The notes: a model not told the origin generated them from the sequence alone. DNA of 64,000 nucleotides from UBA7672 sp040398425 (GCA_040398425.1 JBBATZ010000001.1:1-64000); one strand, 5' to 3'; shown: positions 27,012 through 38,119, counted from the stretch's first letter. Made by a program: numbers and translations.

Positions 27012-28015
27012 GCCTGCGTCCCCAGCCAGCGATCAATCCGCGCCTCGATTTCGCCGCGCAGTTCTTCGCCCATCCACTCGGGGACAGCTTCGATCAGGAA
27101 GGCGCGCGTAATCATCGCTTGCGCCTCTTCAAGCGGAATACCGCGCTGGCGCAGGTAGAAGATCGCATCTTGGTTGATCTGCCCCGCCGTATTTCCATGA
27201 GCGCACGCCACGTCATCGGCGTAAATCTCCAGCTCCGGCTTGGCGAAGATTTCCGCGCCTTCCTCCAGCAACAGCGCATTGTGCTGCATGTCGGCGTCGG
27301 TTTTCTGCCCCGTACGCGCGACGAGGAACTTGCCCTGAAAAATCCCGCGCCCGCCCTTGCGCGCCACGCCGCGCACCAGCTGCTGCGTTTTCACACCGGC
27401 AGCGCCGTGCGCCACGCGCGACGTGAAATCGACGTGCCGCTTGGCGCCCGCGAGATAAACGCCGTTCAGCTCGACGTGGGCGCCCTCGCCCGCATCAACT
27501 GACACTTCAATCCGCGCCAGCTTTGCGCCCTCACCCAATACAAACTGCCGGAACGTTGCTCCGGCGCCGAGCTTCACCACCGCCTCGTTCAGCACGATAG
27601 CCGCATCCGCTTGGCCAAACGGCACGTCATTCCGCTGCAGCACGATGCGCTGCAGCGTGGCACCCGGCTCGACCTCGATGCGCGCGAACGTCGGCAGGAT
27701 TCGCCGCAACGCCGACCCGGAAACAGCGATGCGCTCGACGATCAGCGCCGTCGCACCCGCCTTCACAACGAGGCTGCCGTACTGACCAACGTCGCCTTCG
27801 GTCATGCTGCTGATCAGAGCCTCGCCCGGTGCTGCGATCACCTGCGCGCCCGCCGCATAGGCGTCTCCCATCAGCTCCGCGAACGCCGCGATAGGGCCTT
27901 CGCCGCCAATCGGACCTGCGCCGATCAACGTGGTTTCCTGCCCGCCCATCGCCGCGCGAAGGTCAGACCATTTCCACGCTTCGGTGCGCCGCGAAGGGAG
28001 ATCGGACAGCTGCAT
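27008..28015 (-). CDS. sufD: Fe-S assembly scaffold protein SufD
   Basis: The 335-residue protein partners SufB and SufC. It shows the SufB/SufD core with VHARKGGRG-like region (GVARKGGRGIFQGKFLV), AHGNTAGQINQDAIFYLRQR and the C-terminal RAFLIEAVPEW. It is shorter than E. coli SufD (423 aa), mainly at the N-terminus, as usual in alphaproteobacteria. The start shares one base with the sufC stop. Confidence 0.93.
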   Translation of the reverse strand: MQLSDLPSRRTEAWKWSDLRAAMGGQETTLIGAGPIGGEGPIAAFAELMGDAYAAGAQVIAAPGEALISSMTEGDVGQYGSLVVKAGATALIVERIAVSGSALRRILPTFARIEVEPGATLQRIVLQRNDVPFGQADAAIVLNEAVVKLGAGATFRQFVLGEGAKLARIEVSVDAGEGAHVELNGVYLAGAKRHVDFTSRVAHGAAGVKTQQLVRGVARKGGRGIFQGKFLVARTGQKTDADMQHNALLLEEGAEIFAKPELEIYADDVACAHGNTAGQINQDAIFYLRQRGIPLEEAQAMITRAFLIEAVPEWMGEELRGEIEARIDRWLGTQA

Positions 28016-28776
28016 CAGCCGCCTTTCAGAAACTGGTCATAGCCGGATTTCTCCAGCTCAAGCGCAAGGTCAGGCCCGCCCGATTTCACGATGCGTCCCG
28101 CCGACAGAATATGAACCCGATCCGGTTTGATATAGTCGAGCAGACGCTGGTAGTGCGTGATCACCAGCATGCCACGCCCCGCTCCACGCAGCGCGTTGAC
28201 GCCTTCGGCCACGACTTTCAGCGCATCGATATCAAGCCCCGAATCCGTCTCATCAAGGATCATGAAGCGCGGCTCGAGCATCAGCATCTGATAGATCTCG
28301 AGACGCTTTTTCTCGCCGCCCGAGAAGCCGACATTCAGCGGCCGCTTCAACATCTCCGGATCGATGCGCAGCTTCGCCGCCGCCACCTTCGACAGCTTCA
28401 GGAATTCCGGCGCAGAGACTTCCGGCTCGCCGCGCGTCTTGCGTTGCGAATTCATTGCCGCCCGCACGAACGTCATCACCGGCACTCCGGCGATCTCCAT
28501 CGGATACTGGAAGGACAGGAACAGGCCGCGCGCGGCCCGGATCTCCGGCTCCAGCCCCAGCAGGTCCTCGCCCTCGAACGTCGCCGTACCGTCGGTGACC
28601 TCATAACCGTGCTTGCCGGTCAGCACGTAGGACAGCGTCGATTTCCCTGACCCGTTCGGGCCCATTATCGCGTGCACCTCGCCCGCCGGGACGCTCAGGG
28701 AGAGCCCCTTCAGGATCTCGCGCGCCGGCCCGTCCTCGGGAACGACACGGGCGCGAAGGTTAGTGAGTTCCAGCAT
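28015..28776 (-). CDS. sufC: Fe-S assembly ATPase SufC
   Basis: The 253-residue ABC-type ATPase powers the SufBCD scaffold. Walker A is GPNGSGKSTLSYVL, the signature region is VGFSGGEKKRLEIYQM, and Walker B is FMILDETDSGLD. I begin at ATG 28776 (MLELTNLRA); an earlier start at 28839 adds 21 residues without similarity. sufC is separated from sufB by four unrelated genes and a 133-base gap, so it may have its own promoter. Confidence 0.95.
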   Translation of the reverse strand: MLELTNLRARVVPEDGPAREILKGLSLSVPAGEVHAIMGPNGSGKSTLSYVLTGKHGYEVTDGTATFEGEDLLGLEPEIRAARGLFLSFQYPMEIAGVPVMTFVRAAMNSQRKTRGEPEVSAPEFLKLSKVAAAKLRIDPEMLKRPLNVGFSGGEKKRLEIYQMLMLEPRFMILDETDSGLDIDALKVVAEGVNALRGAGRGMLVITHYQRLLDYIKPDRVHILSAGRIVKSGGPDLALELEKSGYDQFLKGG

Positions 28777-28909
28777 GAAACGCCTGCAAACGCGGGGGTG
28801 ATACCCCGGTCTTCCTAGATAGGCCCTGCTGCCCCGCAACGCGAGGCCCCACAGCCCAATTAGGCGTGGTGTTTCATGCCGTGGGGCTCAAATGTCCAGT
28901 AGGCAGAGC

Positions 28910-29689
28910 TTAAGGCTTGGGCGGTGTCGGCATCATGTCGGTGATCAGGCCCTGCACCGACGGCTCGGGGCAGAATTTCGCCTTGGCGGTCTTGGCTGTC
29001 AGACCCTCGCCCAACGTCTCGCCATCGACGGTTTCGACGACGCAATCGACCCTGGTCACCTTGTCCGGTTCACCATGTGCGACGACGCTGACCGTGGCCA
29101 CCGGCTCGAGCGTCGCTTCGGTAAGTTTGTAAAACGACACGTAGTATTCGCTGGCGCTGGAGCGGCCCTGCGTCGCGATATAGCCGCTGTCCGTCTTCAT
29201 CAGCTCCACGCCGGAGAGGTCTTCCGCCTCGATCCGCACGAACTTGCCGTCCTCGACCTGACGCCAGATCGCCCATGACGTGTTCACATTGCCGGTCTCA
29301 AGCGGCAGCTGGATATCGACCTTGCCGTCCTGGTCGAAATCCACGAGCGCCGGGCCGTTGAACGTATTGCCCATCCGCTCCTTGAATTCCTGGATCGCCT
29401 TGTCGCCGGTCTTTACGACCTGCACCGTTACCTCCGTCGAGTCGTCCTCGGCGGGGGCATAGCGCGCCTCGATCGCGAGACCCGTCGGCTCGGGGAAGAC
29501 CAGACGGCAATCAGGGTGTTTCCAGCCGAGGTCGCCCTCGTCCTTGGCTTCCACCGTGGCGCAATCGGGCAGCGCCATCCGCTTGGCCGACGGCACGCCG
29601 CCAGCAGGCGCCTCCGCAGTGGTGTCCGGCGCGGGTGAGCAGGAGGCAAAAGTCAGCGCGGCGAGACAGACGGCAAGACGCAGTTTCAT
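28910..29689 (-). CDS. Lipoprotein of unknown function inside the Suf cluster
   Basis: The 259-residue protein has a lipoprotein signal (AALTFASC, Cys about 17) followed by an Ala/Pro/Thr linker. The mature domain contains WKHPDCRLVFPEPTGLAIEA, VDFDQDGKVDIQLPLE (an EF-hand-like DxDxDG loop, as in FG-GAP/VCBS-type repeats) and a C-terminal cysteine pair region (VDCVVETV, AKFCPEP). I do not recognise a family. It sits between the accessory genes and sufC. Confidence 0.75.
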   Translation of the reverse strand: MKLRLAVCLAALTFASCSPAPDTTAEAPAGGVPSAKRMALPDCATVEAKDEGDLGWKHPDCRLVFPEPTGLAIEARYAPAEDDSTEVTVQVVKTGDKAIQEFKERMGNTFNGPALVDFDQDGKVDIQLPLETGNVNTSWAIWRQVEDGKFVRIEAEDLSGVELMKTDSGYIATQGRSSASEYYVSFYKLTEATLEPVATVSVVAHGEPDKVTRVDCVVETVDGETLGEGLTAKTAKAKFCPEPSVQGLITDMMPTPPKP

Positions 29690-29778
29690 GGAAATAGCCC
29701 CTGATGTTGGGACGGGATTAAATCACTTGGCGGCCACACGCCAGCTTACGCTGCTGTAATCACCCGCCACGCTAGCGC

Positions 29779-30147
29779 CTAGCCGACCCAGCTCTCCGGC
29801 CAATGATCAAAACAGCCAAGACATCGCGTCGTCCGTGCCTGCCTGTCGATCACAGGCAGCGCCCATTCCGGCGGATCGGGAAATCCGTGCCAGACGAGCC
29901 GTTCGAGCGCTAGGAATTCGCCCGAGGCCTGATCCTGATAATCCGGCGTCCAGGTGTCGCCAAACTGCTCTCGCCAGATCACAGGATCGACGCGACGCCA
30001 GTTGATGCTGCGCGACGCAACGACCGCGAACACATCCCAATGCTCCCAGGCATCGCCAGGAATCCATCCAGGCATACCCAGATGACCCGGCGGCTCCCAG
30101 TTGAGACGCTTTGCCAGAGCCTGAGCTGCGTCCCGCTCCGCGTTCAC
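29779..30147 (-). CDS. Conserved hypothetical protein
   Basis: The 122-residue protein is rich in Trp and Pro (WEPPGHLGMPGWIP, DAWEHWDVF) and has a Cys-x-x-Cys near the end (TRCLGCFDHWPESW). No signal peptide or membrane segment is seen and I recognise no family. The ATG overlaps the preceding gene's stop (ATGA), so the two proteins are made together. Confidence 0.7.
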   Translation of the reverse strand: MNAERDAAQALAKRLNWEPPGHLGMPGWIPGDAWEHWDVFAVVASRSINWRRVDPVIWREQFGDTWTPDYQDQASGEFLALERLVWHGFPDPPEWALPVIDRQARTTRCLGCFDHWPESWVG

Positions 30148-30596
30148 ATCGACACAGCCAGATAGAGATACAGGTCGGTCTTCACCTTGGCGGGATCATC
30201 GCTCCAGTCGCTATAGACCTCCAGCGACATCCAGATCCGTCGTAAGGCTTTCGCCTTCACCTCGGCATGCAGCACGTCATAGGTCTCGCGCATCCGTCTA
30301 TAGTCGCCCATGTGCGCCGCCGTGATCACACGACCGCCAGGAATGTGCGCCGCCTTCACATTGGGATCAGCACCGCCCGGCTGGCGATCGAGCACGCCGA
30401 TCAGCAGCGTCCCGCCTTCCTTCGTCTCGTTCGAATAGAGAATGAAGTTGTGCCCATGGCCGGGGACCAGAGCGCCCGGCTTGTAGAGCCTGTCAAAAGT
30501 CGCACGGATTGTCGGGGCAACATCGTGCCACTTGGCATAGACCTCGATACCGGCGCCGGTCATGGGCGCGAGGTCGATGATGTGCGTATCGGTCAT
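30144..30596 (-). CDS. GyrI-like effector-binding-domain protein
   Basis: The 150-residue protein matches the stand-alone GyrI-like small-molecule-binding fold: IPGGRVITAAHMGDYRRM, then a helix and WMSLEVYSDWSDDP, with acidic and aromatic residues near the end (TDLYLYLAV). Such domains bind hydrophobic cations or inhibit gyrase in some bacteria. I start at ATG 30596 because AGGA lies eight bases upstream; ATG 30605 is too close to it. No DNA-binding domain is attached. Confidence 0.72.
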   Translation of the reverse strand: MTDTHIIDLAPMTGAGIEVYAKWHDVAPTIRATFDRLYKPGALVPGHGHNFILYSNETKEGGTLLIGVLDRQPGGADPNVKAAHIPGGRVITAAHMGDYRRMRETYDVLHAEVKAKALRRIWMSLEVYSDWSDDPAKVKTDLYLYLAVSM

Positions 30597-30629
30597 CGCG
30601 ATCATCCTTTTCAGGCTTCGAATACGCCT

Positions 30630-31026
30630 TCAGAAAAACCAGTCTCGGGTCTTGAAGCTCACGGCTTTCAGGACGTTACCCTGAAGATCAAAGTCGACGG
30701 CTAGACGGTAGCCTTCGCCCGATCCCGGTCCGTTGAGCTGCTTGAAGAAGTAGAGACGTTCGCTAGCGCGGGGAGCCGTCTCGATATCTGGCGCCCAGAT
30801 AGCCCAACAGTCCAGCGTCTTCGTCCGAAGGCCACGATCTGGATGATCAATAGCGTAACCATATTGAGCCACACGATCCAGCAAATCAGCTCGGGCCGTT
30901 GGAAGCGAGCCCGCGACGCTGGCGAAGCGTGTGGCCAAACACCTGCGTTGCAACGGTCGCGTCGGTCACTGGATCAGTGCAGGCGCCGAGCCCAATCAAA
31001 CTGATTGCGACAGCCCCCGCCCGCAT
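30630..31026 (-). pseudogene. Small lipoprotein gene split by an apparent one-base frameshift
   Basis: ATG 31026, four bases after the sufB stop, opens with a lipoprotein signal (AVAISLIGLGAC) and runs in frame to 30886. From about 30953 a different frame reads ATRFASVAGSLPTARADLL and continues through QYGYAIDHPDRGLRT to VSFKTRDWFF at 30630. Both frames show plausible protein-like sequence and neither alone looks complete, so I read one gene of about 130 codons with a one-base shift between 30953 and 30886. A real pseudogene, a sequence error or two overlapping genes are all possible. Confidence 0.6.
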
Positions 31027-31030
31027 CACC

Positions 31031-32588
<1,558 letters not shown>

Positions 32589-32596
<8 letters not shown>

Positions 32597-33758
32597 GCGC
32601 ATCCTGCTTCACAAGTTGCGGTCTCGCCCGCGCCGCCATCTTGATCCACGCATTGGCCAGCGCGTCGAAATCTTCCGGCTTCGTCGCCCAGCCGAAGCTG
32701 GCCCGGATGGCCGATCGAGCGGCGGAATCGGACAGCCCCATGGCGGTCAACACGCGGCTCGGCTTCACCTTGCCGGATGAACAGGCCGAGCCTGCCGACA
32801 CGGCAAACCCAGCCAGATCCAGACCCATTATCTGGGTCTCCGAAGGCAAACCTTCAACGCCGAAGCACGAAACACCCGCGACGCGCGGCGCTGTTTCGCC
32901 ATGCACATGCAACGCTGGCGCTGCGCGCTTCAGCGCAGACTCCATGCGATCCCGCGCAACACCCAGCGCCTGATAATCCGCCAGACCTGCTTCCGCCGCC
33001 TCCACCGCCGCGCCGAACCCAGCGATGCCCGCGACATTCTCCGTACCCGCGCGCCGGCCAAACTCCTGCCCGCCGCCCGTCTGAACAGCGCGGAAAGGCG
33101 CCCCCGACTTCACGTAGAAAGCGCCAACGCCCTGCGGCCCGCCAATCTTGTGCGCGGAGATGGAAAGGTAGTCGACATCAAGGTCGATGACCGACATCGT
33201 GATCTTGCCCAGCGCCTGTACCGCATCGCAGTGGATCAGCCCGCCCGCCGCATGCACAATCTCAGCAGCCTCGGCGACCGGCTGGATCACGCCCGTCTCG
33301 TTGTTGACGAGCATAATGCTGGCCAGAACGCGGACGCCGCTTTGTGCGATCAGTTTCACATTGTGGGCGAAATGTCCAAGCGCCAACCGGCCGTCTTGGT
33401 CAACAGGGCTTTGCTGCCGTTCGCCCAACGCAAGTACGCAATCATGCTCGATCGGCGAAACCAGCAGACCTGCATGCACGATACCTTGTTCAAAATGCGC
33501 AAGCCGAGCGCCCTCTATCGCAGCCTGCACCGCCTCCGTTCCGCCGCTCGTGAACGCGATGTCATCCCGGCATGCGCCAATCGCGGCGGCTACGGCCTCA
33601 CGCGCACCCTCAACGAGCGCCCGAGCCTTACGCCCCTCGCCATGCACCGAAGATGGGTTCCCGGTGATCTCCAGCGCACGCAGAGAAGCCCCCTTCGCCT
33701 CGGGGCGGAGGGGGGCTGTCGCGTTGTAGTCTGCGTAGATGCGATGGCCGGGGCTCAT
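32589..33758 (-). CDS. Cysteine desulfurase, class I (NifS/IscS-like)
   Basis: The 389-residue PLP enzyme has IYADYNATAPLRPEA at its start, FTSGGTEAVQ, the PLP Lys in LSISAHKIGGPQG, and the catalytic Cys in SAGSACSSGKVKPS. I begin at ATG 33758 (MSPGHRIYADYN), ten bases after the regulator gene; the frame is open to 33839. Position between the Rrf2 regulator and sufB is common in alphaproteobacteria, giving the operon two desulfurases. Confidence 0.93.
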
Positions 33759-33768
33759 GCCCCGGCTC

Positions 33769-34233
33769 TTACGCCACTTTGTCTGCGTCCGACAGGGCTG
33801 CCCGTCCTTCGGGAACCGTCCGGAAAGCCGGAGCCCCAACGGATTTGTCAGAGATCAGCTCGGCAAGGCTGGTCTTGGCCAGGAACCGGGAAATGTGCCC
33901 GTCCAGGGCAGCCCACAGCTCAGCTGCCGGGCCTTCCGACCAGTCGCGTGCGCCGCAGTCGCTCGGCGTATTGGCGACATCCTCGACCGCCTGGAAGACG
34001 TCCGCGACACTGATCTCGGTTGCGGGACGCTGAAGACGATAACCACCCCCCGGCCCTCGCGACGCCGCAACCAGCCCGGCACGGCGCAAATGAGCAAAAA
34101 GTTGCTCCAGATACGACAGAGAAATCTTCTGGCGCTGCGCCACATCTGCAAGTGAGGCGGGCCGGACGGACGAATTTTGCGCTACATCCACCAGCGCGAC
34201 GACGGCATAACGCCCCTTGGAACTAACCCTCAT
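33769..34233 (-). CDS. Rrf2-family regulator, IscR-like with a single cysteine
   Basis: The 154-residue winged-helix protein opens with MRVSSKGRYAVVALVDVA and has the recognition part LSYLEQLFAHLRRAGLV and SRGPGGGYRLQRP. Canonical IscR binds its cluster with three Cys; here one remains (PSDCGARDW). Alphaproteobacterial IscR of Rhodobacter sphaeroides is known to work with a single Cys, so cluster binding remains possible. It heads the Suf operon and probably controls it; its promoter lies in the 179-base divergent gap with the hydrolase gene. Confidence 0.9.
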   Translation of the reverse strand: MRVSSKGRYAVVALVDVAQNSSVRPASLADVAQRQKISLSYLEQLFAHLRRAGLVAASRGPGGGYRLQRPATEISVADVFQAVEDVANTPSDCGARDWSEGPAAELWAALDGHISRFLAKTSLAELISDKSVGAPAFRTVPEGRAALSDADKVA

Positions 34234-34412
34234 GACTGCTCCCAGTCTTGGCCCGCACGAGGGAAATACCCCGGGGCAGGAGTAGATACGCTCCCCAATC
34301 TGGGGCGGATCACACGAAAAGCTTGAATTCCGAACCCGAAATAGTGTTTGTCGGCCCCCTTGGGCGCATCACTTCCCTTAGCGCCAGTTCCGACAGCCAC
34401 GGCGAGCGCATC

Positions 34413-35135
34413 ATGGGCGAACTTATCATTTCCGGACCCGCAGGCCGGATCGAGGCCCGCTACACGCAGGCGCCGGGTGAAAACCCGCCCATCGCCCTCA
34501 TCCTGCACCCCCATCCGAAAGCCGGCGGCACCATGCAGGACCCGGTGACCATCACGCTGTTCGAGATGTTCGCCGCCCATGGCTTCTCCACCATGCGCTT
34601 CAACTTCCGTGGTGTTGGTCGCAGCCAGGGTACGTTCGACGCCGGCGTCGCGGAACTCTCCGACGCCGCTTATGTGCTCGATCACCTTGAGCAGATCAAC
34701 GAAGCGCCGAGCCAGTGCTGGGTCGCGGGCTCCGGCTTCGGCGCCTACATCTGCCTGCAGCTTCTGATGCGTCGCCCGGAGATCGACGGCTTCGTCGCCG
34801 TGGCGCCCCCGGCCAACCACTACGACCTCGCCTTCCTCGCACCCTGCCCGGCCTCCGGCATCATCCTCGCCGGCGAGAAGGACATCGTCGCCCCGCCCTC
34901 CGACATCGACCGCTCCCTCACCAAGGTGCGCGTCCAGAAGGGCGAAGTGATCGAGCGCGCCAACGTCCCCGGCGCCAACCACTTCTTCCAGGGCAAGCTC
35001 GAAGAGCTCGAGAAGATTTCCTCTGTCTATCTCAAGAAGCGCATGAAGGCGTTCGAGAAGGCGCAGAAGGAAGCCGCTGAGGCAAAAGCGATCAAGGACG
35101 CCGCAAAACTCCCGGCCCCGAAACCGCAGAGCTGA
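34413..35135 (+). CDS. Alpha/beta-hydrolase-fold protein without the canonical nucleophile Ser
   Basis: The 240-residue protein resembles the small dienelactone-hydrolase-like group (LILHPHPKAGGTMQD, RFNFRGVGRSQG, VPGANHFFQGK). The nucleophile elbow, expected as G-x-S-x-G (for example GYSFGA), reads VAGSGFGAYI, so Ser sits one place early and Gly holds the nucleophile position. The His of the triad (GANHFF) remains. It may be a non-hydrolytic or shifted-nucleophile variant. I begin at ATG 34413; the open frame reaches back to 34248 without similarity. The final 30 residues are Lys/Ala rich. Confidence 0.82.
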   Translation: MGELIISGPAGRIEARYTQAPGENPPIALILHPHPKAGGTMQDPVTITLFEMFAAHGFSTMRFNFRGVGRSQGTFDAGVAELSDAAYVLDHLEQINEAPSQCWVAGSGFGAYICLQLLMRRPEIDGFVAVAPPANHYDLAFLAPCPASGIILAGEKDIVAPPSDIDRSLTKVRVQKGEVIERANVPGANHFFQGKLEELEKISSVYLKKRMKAFEKAQKEAAEAKAIKDAAKLPAPKPQS

Positions 35136-35158
35136 CGCCAGCCTCCGGTCCTCACGCC

Positions 35159-35953
35159 ATGTCCGACACGCCCGAGCCCTTCTTCCACCGCGACGGCGAC
35201 GTCTACACGCCGACGCTGCGAGCCAATGGCTGGTGGAAGCCGACAGGCAACCTGCACGCGCGCGTGATGATCGGCCTGTTCGCGCACGTGATCGAACAGC
35301 AGTTTGGCGAATCCAACCTGCAGCCGACAAGGCTTACCGCCGATCTCTACCGCCTGCCCGATCTCGACCCCATCACGGTCACCACCCGGCTCGTGCGGCA
35401 GGGCGGGCGCATCAAGGTCGTCGAGGCCGAGCTGTTCTCCGGCGGCATCTCATCGGCCCGCGCCTCGTGCCAGCTGCTCCGCCGCGGTCAGCAGCCGGAA
35501 GCAACGCTCTGGTCGCCGCCAAAGTGGGACGCGCCGCCGCCAGCCCAGGTCCCGCCACCCGAAAAGCCGTTCACCGACAAATGGGAGATGCGCCCCATCC
35601 TCCCGCACGGCGTCACCCCTACACACGGCCTCCGCGCCCCTGGACCTCGCCGCACCTGGCTGCGCGAAGTTCGCCCGCTCGTGGGCGGCGAGCCCTATAC
35701 GCCGTTCAGCCGCGTCGCCACCGGCGTCGACTACACCAGCCCGACGGCGAACGGCTCGGAGTCCGGGCTCGACTTCATCAATTCCGACGTGACGCTCTAC
35801 CTTCACCGCGAGCCCATCAGCGAATGGATCGGCTACGAAGTCGCCGACCATCAGGGCGCCGAGGGCGTCGCCCTCGGCCACTGCAGGCTGCACGACGAAC
35901 ACGGCCCGATCGGCTTTTCCTCTTGCGCGGCGCTGGCGCAGAAGAGAACATGA
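35159..35953 (+). CDS. TesB-like acyl-CoA thioesterase family protein
   Basis: The 264-residue protein appears to be a double hotdog: an N-terminal half with NLHARVMIGLFAHVIEQ and LTADLYRLPDLDPITVTTRLVRQGGRIKVVEAELF, and a C-terminal half with DYTSPTANGSESGLDFINSDVTLYLHR and a final strand GHCRLHDEHGPIGFSS. This is the pattern of TesB-type thioesterases acting on acyl-CoA. It follows the hydrolase-fold gene by 23 bases and is probably co-transcribed. Confidence 0.83.
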   Translation: MSDTPEPFFHRDGDVYTPTLRANGWWKPTGNLHARVMIGLFAHVIEQQFGESNLQPTRLTADLYRLPDLDPITVTTRLVRQGGRIKVVEAELFSGGISSARASCQLLRRGQQPEATLWSPPKWDAPPPAQVPPPEKPFTDKWEMRPILPHGVTPTHGLRAPGPRRTWLREVRPLVGGEPYTPFSRVATGVDYTSPTANGSESGLDFINSDVTLYLHREPISEWIGYEVADHQGAEGVALGHCRLHDEHGPIGFSSCAALAQKRT

Positions 35954-36020
35954 GCTCTCATAACAGCGGCCTAAATAAAGAACGCGTTTTCCGGACGAGA
36001 AGTCGGCTCAGCGAGGGCCC

Positions 36021-36533
36021 GTGAACGCAAAGGCCACAGTCGGGATCATCGCTTTGATGCTGCTCGCGGTCGCGACGGCCGCTCCGGCTAGCGCTTGTAC
36101 CTATGATCGAAGCTGGAAATGGCCGTGGGTCGAAGCGGCGATACGCCGGGAATGGTCGGACAATGTCGCGCAATCGGCGACCGGCAAATTTGTCCTCATT
36201 GGTAGAGTGCTGTCGAAGACAGATCCTGTGCGTACGGATGCCGGAAAGAGCGATCCAAATTGGATGAAAGATCCAATCTGGACGGAAGTCGTTCAATTCG
36301 AAGTAACGAGCATATCAAAGGGCAATCTTCCAAAACGCGTCACCGTCAGGAATGACACTTATGGAGACTGTGGGGGATGGCGGGCCCCAGCGATTGGCAG
36401 TTCCGCATTTGTGATTGCAGACCAAGCTGGCGGCCGAGCCGAGGTTATCGCAAACCTGATTGCGACCGGAGCAGAAGGTCGAAGCCTGTCTTCGGCTTTC
36501 TCTAGGAAGGGCCTACCACCCAAGTCGCCATGA
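36021..36533 (+). CDS. Small secreted protein of unknown function
   Basis: The 170-residue protein starts at GTG 36021 with a Sec signal (LAVATAAPASA, mature protein from Cys-Thr-Tyr). The mature part has Cys near its start and again in NDTYGDCGGWRAP, with strands FVLIGRVLSK and FEVTSISKGNLPKRVTVRN between them. That resembles netrin/TIMP-like small domains seen in secreted bacterial proteins, but I cannot confirm it. Base composition is less GC-rich than its neighbours. Confidence 0.65.
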   Translation: MNAKATVGIIALMLLAVATAAPASACTYDRSWKWPWVEAAIRREWSDNVAQSATGKFVLIGRVLSKTDPVRTDAGKSDPNWMKDPIWTEVVQFEVTSISKGNLPKRVTVRNDTYGDCGGWRAPAIGSSAFVIADQAGGRAEVIANLIATGAEGRSLSSAFSRKGLPPKSP

Positions 36534-36713
36534 ATTGCGAAGGCTTGACGCTTGTTGGCGGTCCTGACTATCTACCCCACATGTCGCACCGCGCCACCCT
36601 CTCCGCGTATTACTGCCGCTCGCTCATCTAGCGGCGGTGCGACCCAGCATGCCGCCCAATCCGGCGGCTATGTGAGATGGCCTCCGGTCGACACGACCTA
36701 CCAGGAGCCTCTC

Positions 36714-37997
36714 GTGACCCTCGATCCTTCCGCTCAGACGTCCACCTTCCTCCGGGAAATGATCGGTCGCGGCCACGTCTATCAGTTGACCGACGAGAAG
36801 GGTCTCGACGCCTACGCGGCATCAGGTGTGCCCACCGGCTATATCGGCTTCGACGCCACCGCGAAGTCGCTGCACGTTGGCTCGCTGGTGCAGATCATGA
36901 ACCTCCGCCGCCTGCAGCAGGCCGGCGGCAAACCCATCGTCCTGATGGGCGGCGGCACCACCAAAGTCGGCGACCCGACTGACAAGGAGAAGTCGCGCCC
37001 CATCCTCACGGTGGAAGAGATCGCGGCCAACATGGCGATGATAAAGACGAACTTCGAACCCTTCCTGAAATTCGCGCCCGGCAACGCTTTCGATCCGAAG
37101 ACAACCGATGCGATCATGATCGACAACGCCGAATGGCTCGACCGCATCAATTACATCGAGTTCCTGCGCGACTACGGCAAGCACTTCACGATCAACAAGA
37201 TGATCGCACAGGAAACGGTGGACCGCCGCCTCCGCAACAACGAGCCGTACACCTTCCTCGAATTCAACTACATGCTGCTTCAGGCCTACGACTTCATGGA
37301 GCTCGCCCGCACCTACGACTGCCGCATCCAGATGGGCGGCTCCGACCAGTGGGGCAACATCGTCAATGGCATCGACCTCACACGCCGCATCGTCGACAAG
37401 CACGTGTTCGGCGTCACCACGCCGCTGATCACCACCGCATCTGGCGGCAAGATGGGCAAGACCGCCGACGGCGCCGTCTGGCTCAACCCGGAGATGCGCT
37501 CCCCCTTCGACTACTGGCAGTTCTGGCGCAACACCGAGGATGCGGACGTTGCGCGTTTCATGGGTCTCTTCACCGACCTGCCCGAGTCCGAGATCAGCGA
37601 GCACGCCAAGGCCGAAGGCGCCGCCATCAACGACGCGAAGAAACGCCTCGCCGATGTCGCGACCGCCATGCTGCATGGCAAGGAAGAAGCGAAGAAGGCC
37701 GCCGCCGCCGCCGAAGCTGTCTTCAAAGGCGGCGGTTCATCTGAAGGCATGCCGACCTTCGAGGTCGAACGCGCGAAACTTACCGCGGGCTATGCGATCA
37801 CGGATGCCCTGGTCGCTGCCGCGCTGGTCGACTCCAAGGGCGACGCCAGACGCCAGATCGCAGGCAACGCCGTGAAGCTGAATGGCGAGTCGGTGACAGA
37901 CGAGAAGCTGCTGATGACCGAAGCGGTCCTCGATGCAGATGGCACAGCCCGTCTGTCCGTCGGCAAGAAGCGCCACGCGCGTTTGAAGGCTGTGTGA
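36714..37997 (+). CDS. tyrS: Tyrosyl-tRNA synthetase
   Basis: The 427-residue class I synthetase charges tRNA-Tyr. YIGFDATAKSLHVGSLVQ holds the HIGH-like HVGS, GGSDQWGNIVNGIDL the tyrosine pocket, and GGKMGKTADGAVWL the KMSKS-like KMGKT. The C-terminal S4-like RNA-binding domain is present (AGNAVKLNGESVTDE). I choose GTG 36714 because AGGAG lies upstream at the right distance and the protein start fits the family; the longer frame from 36552 is unlikely. Confidence 0.95.
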   Translation: MTLDPSAQTSTFLREMIGRGHVYQLTDEKGLDAYAASGVPTGYIGFDATAKSLHVGSLVQIMNLRRLQQAGGKPIVLMGGGTTKVGDPTDKEKSRPILTVEEIAANMAMIKTNFEPFLKFAPGNAFDPKTTDAIMIDNAEWLDRINYIEFLRDYGKHFTINKMIAQETVDRRLRNNEPYTFLEFNYMLLQAYDFMELARTYDCRIQMGGSDQWGNIVNGIDLTRRIVDKHVFGVTTPLITTASGGKMGKTADGAVWLNPEMRSPFDYWQFWRNTEDADVARFMGLFTDLPESEISEHAKAEGAAINDAKKRLADVATAMLHGKEEAKKAAAAAEAVFKGGGSSEGMPTFEVERAKLTAGYAITDALVAAALVDSKGDARRQIAGNAVKLNGESVTDEKLLMTEAVLDADGTARLSVGKKRHARLKAV

Positions 37998-38119
37998 CAC
38001 CGTTGCTGAAGCGCCACCGGGGCGTTTCTGTGCCGTTGAACACAGGAACGCCTCGAATTCTCCTTCCCTCCGGCTAGACTACCTGTGTAATCTCCTTCCA
38101 TCACGTCGGAGGGATCATC

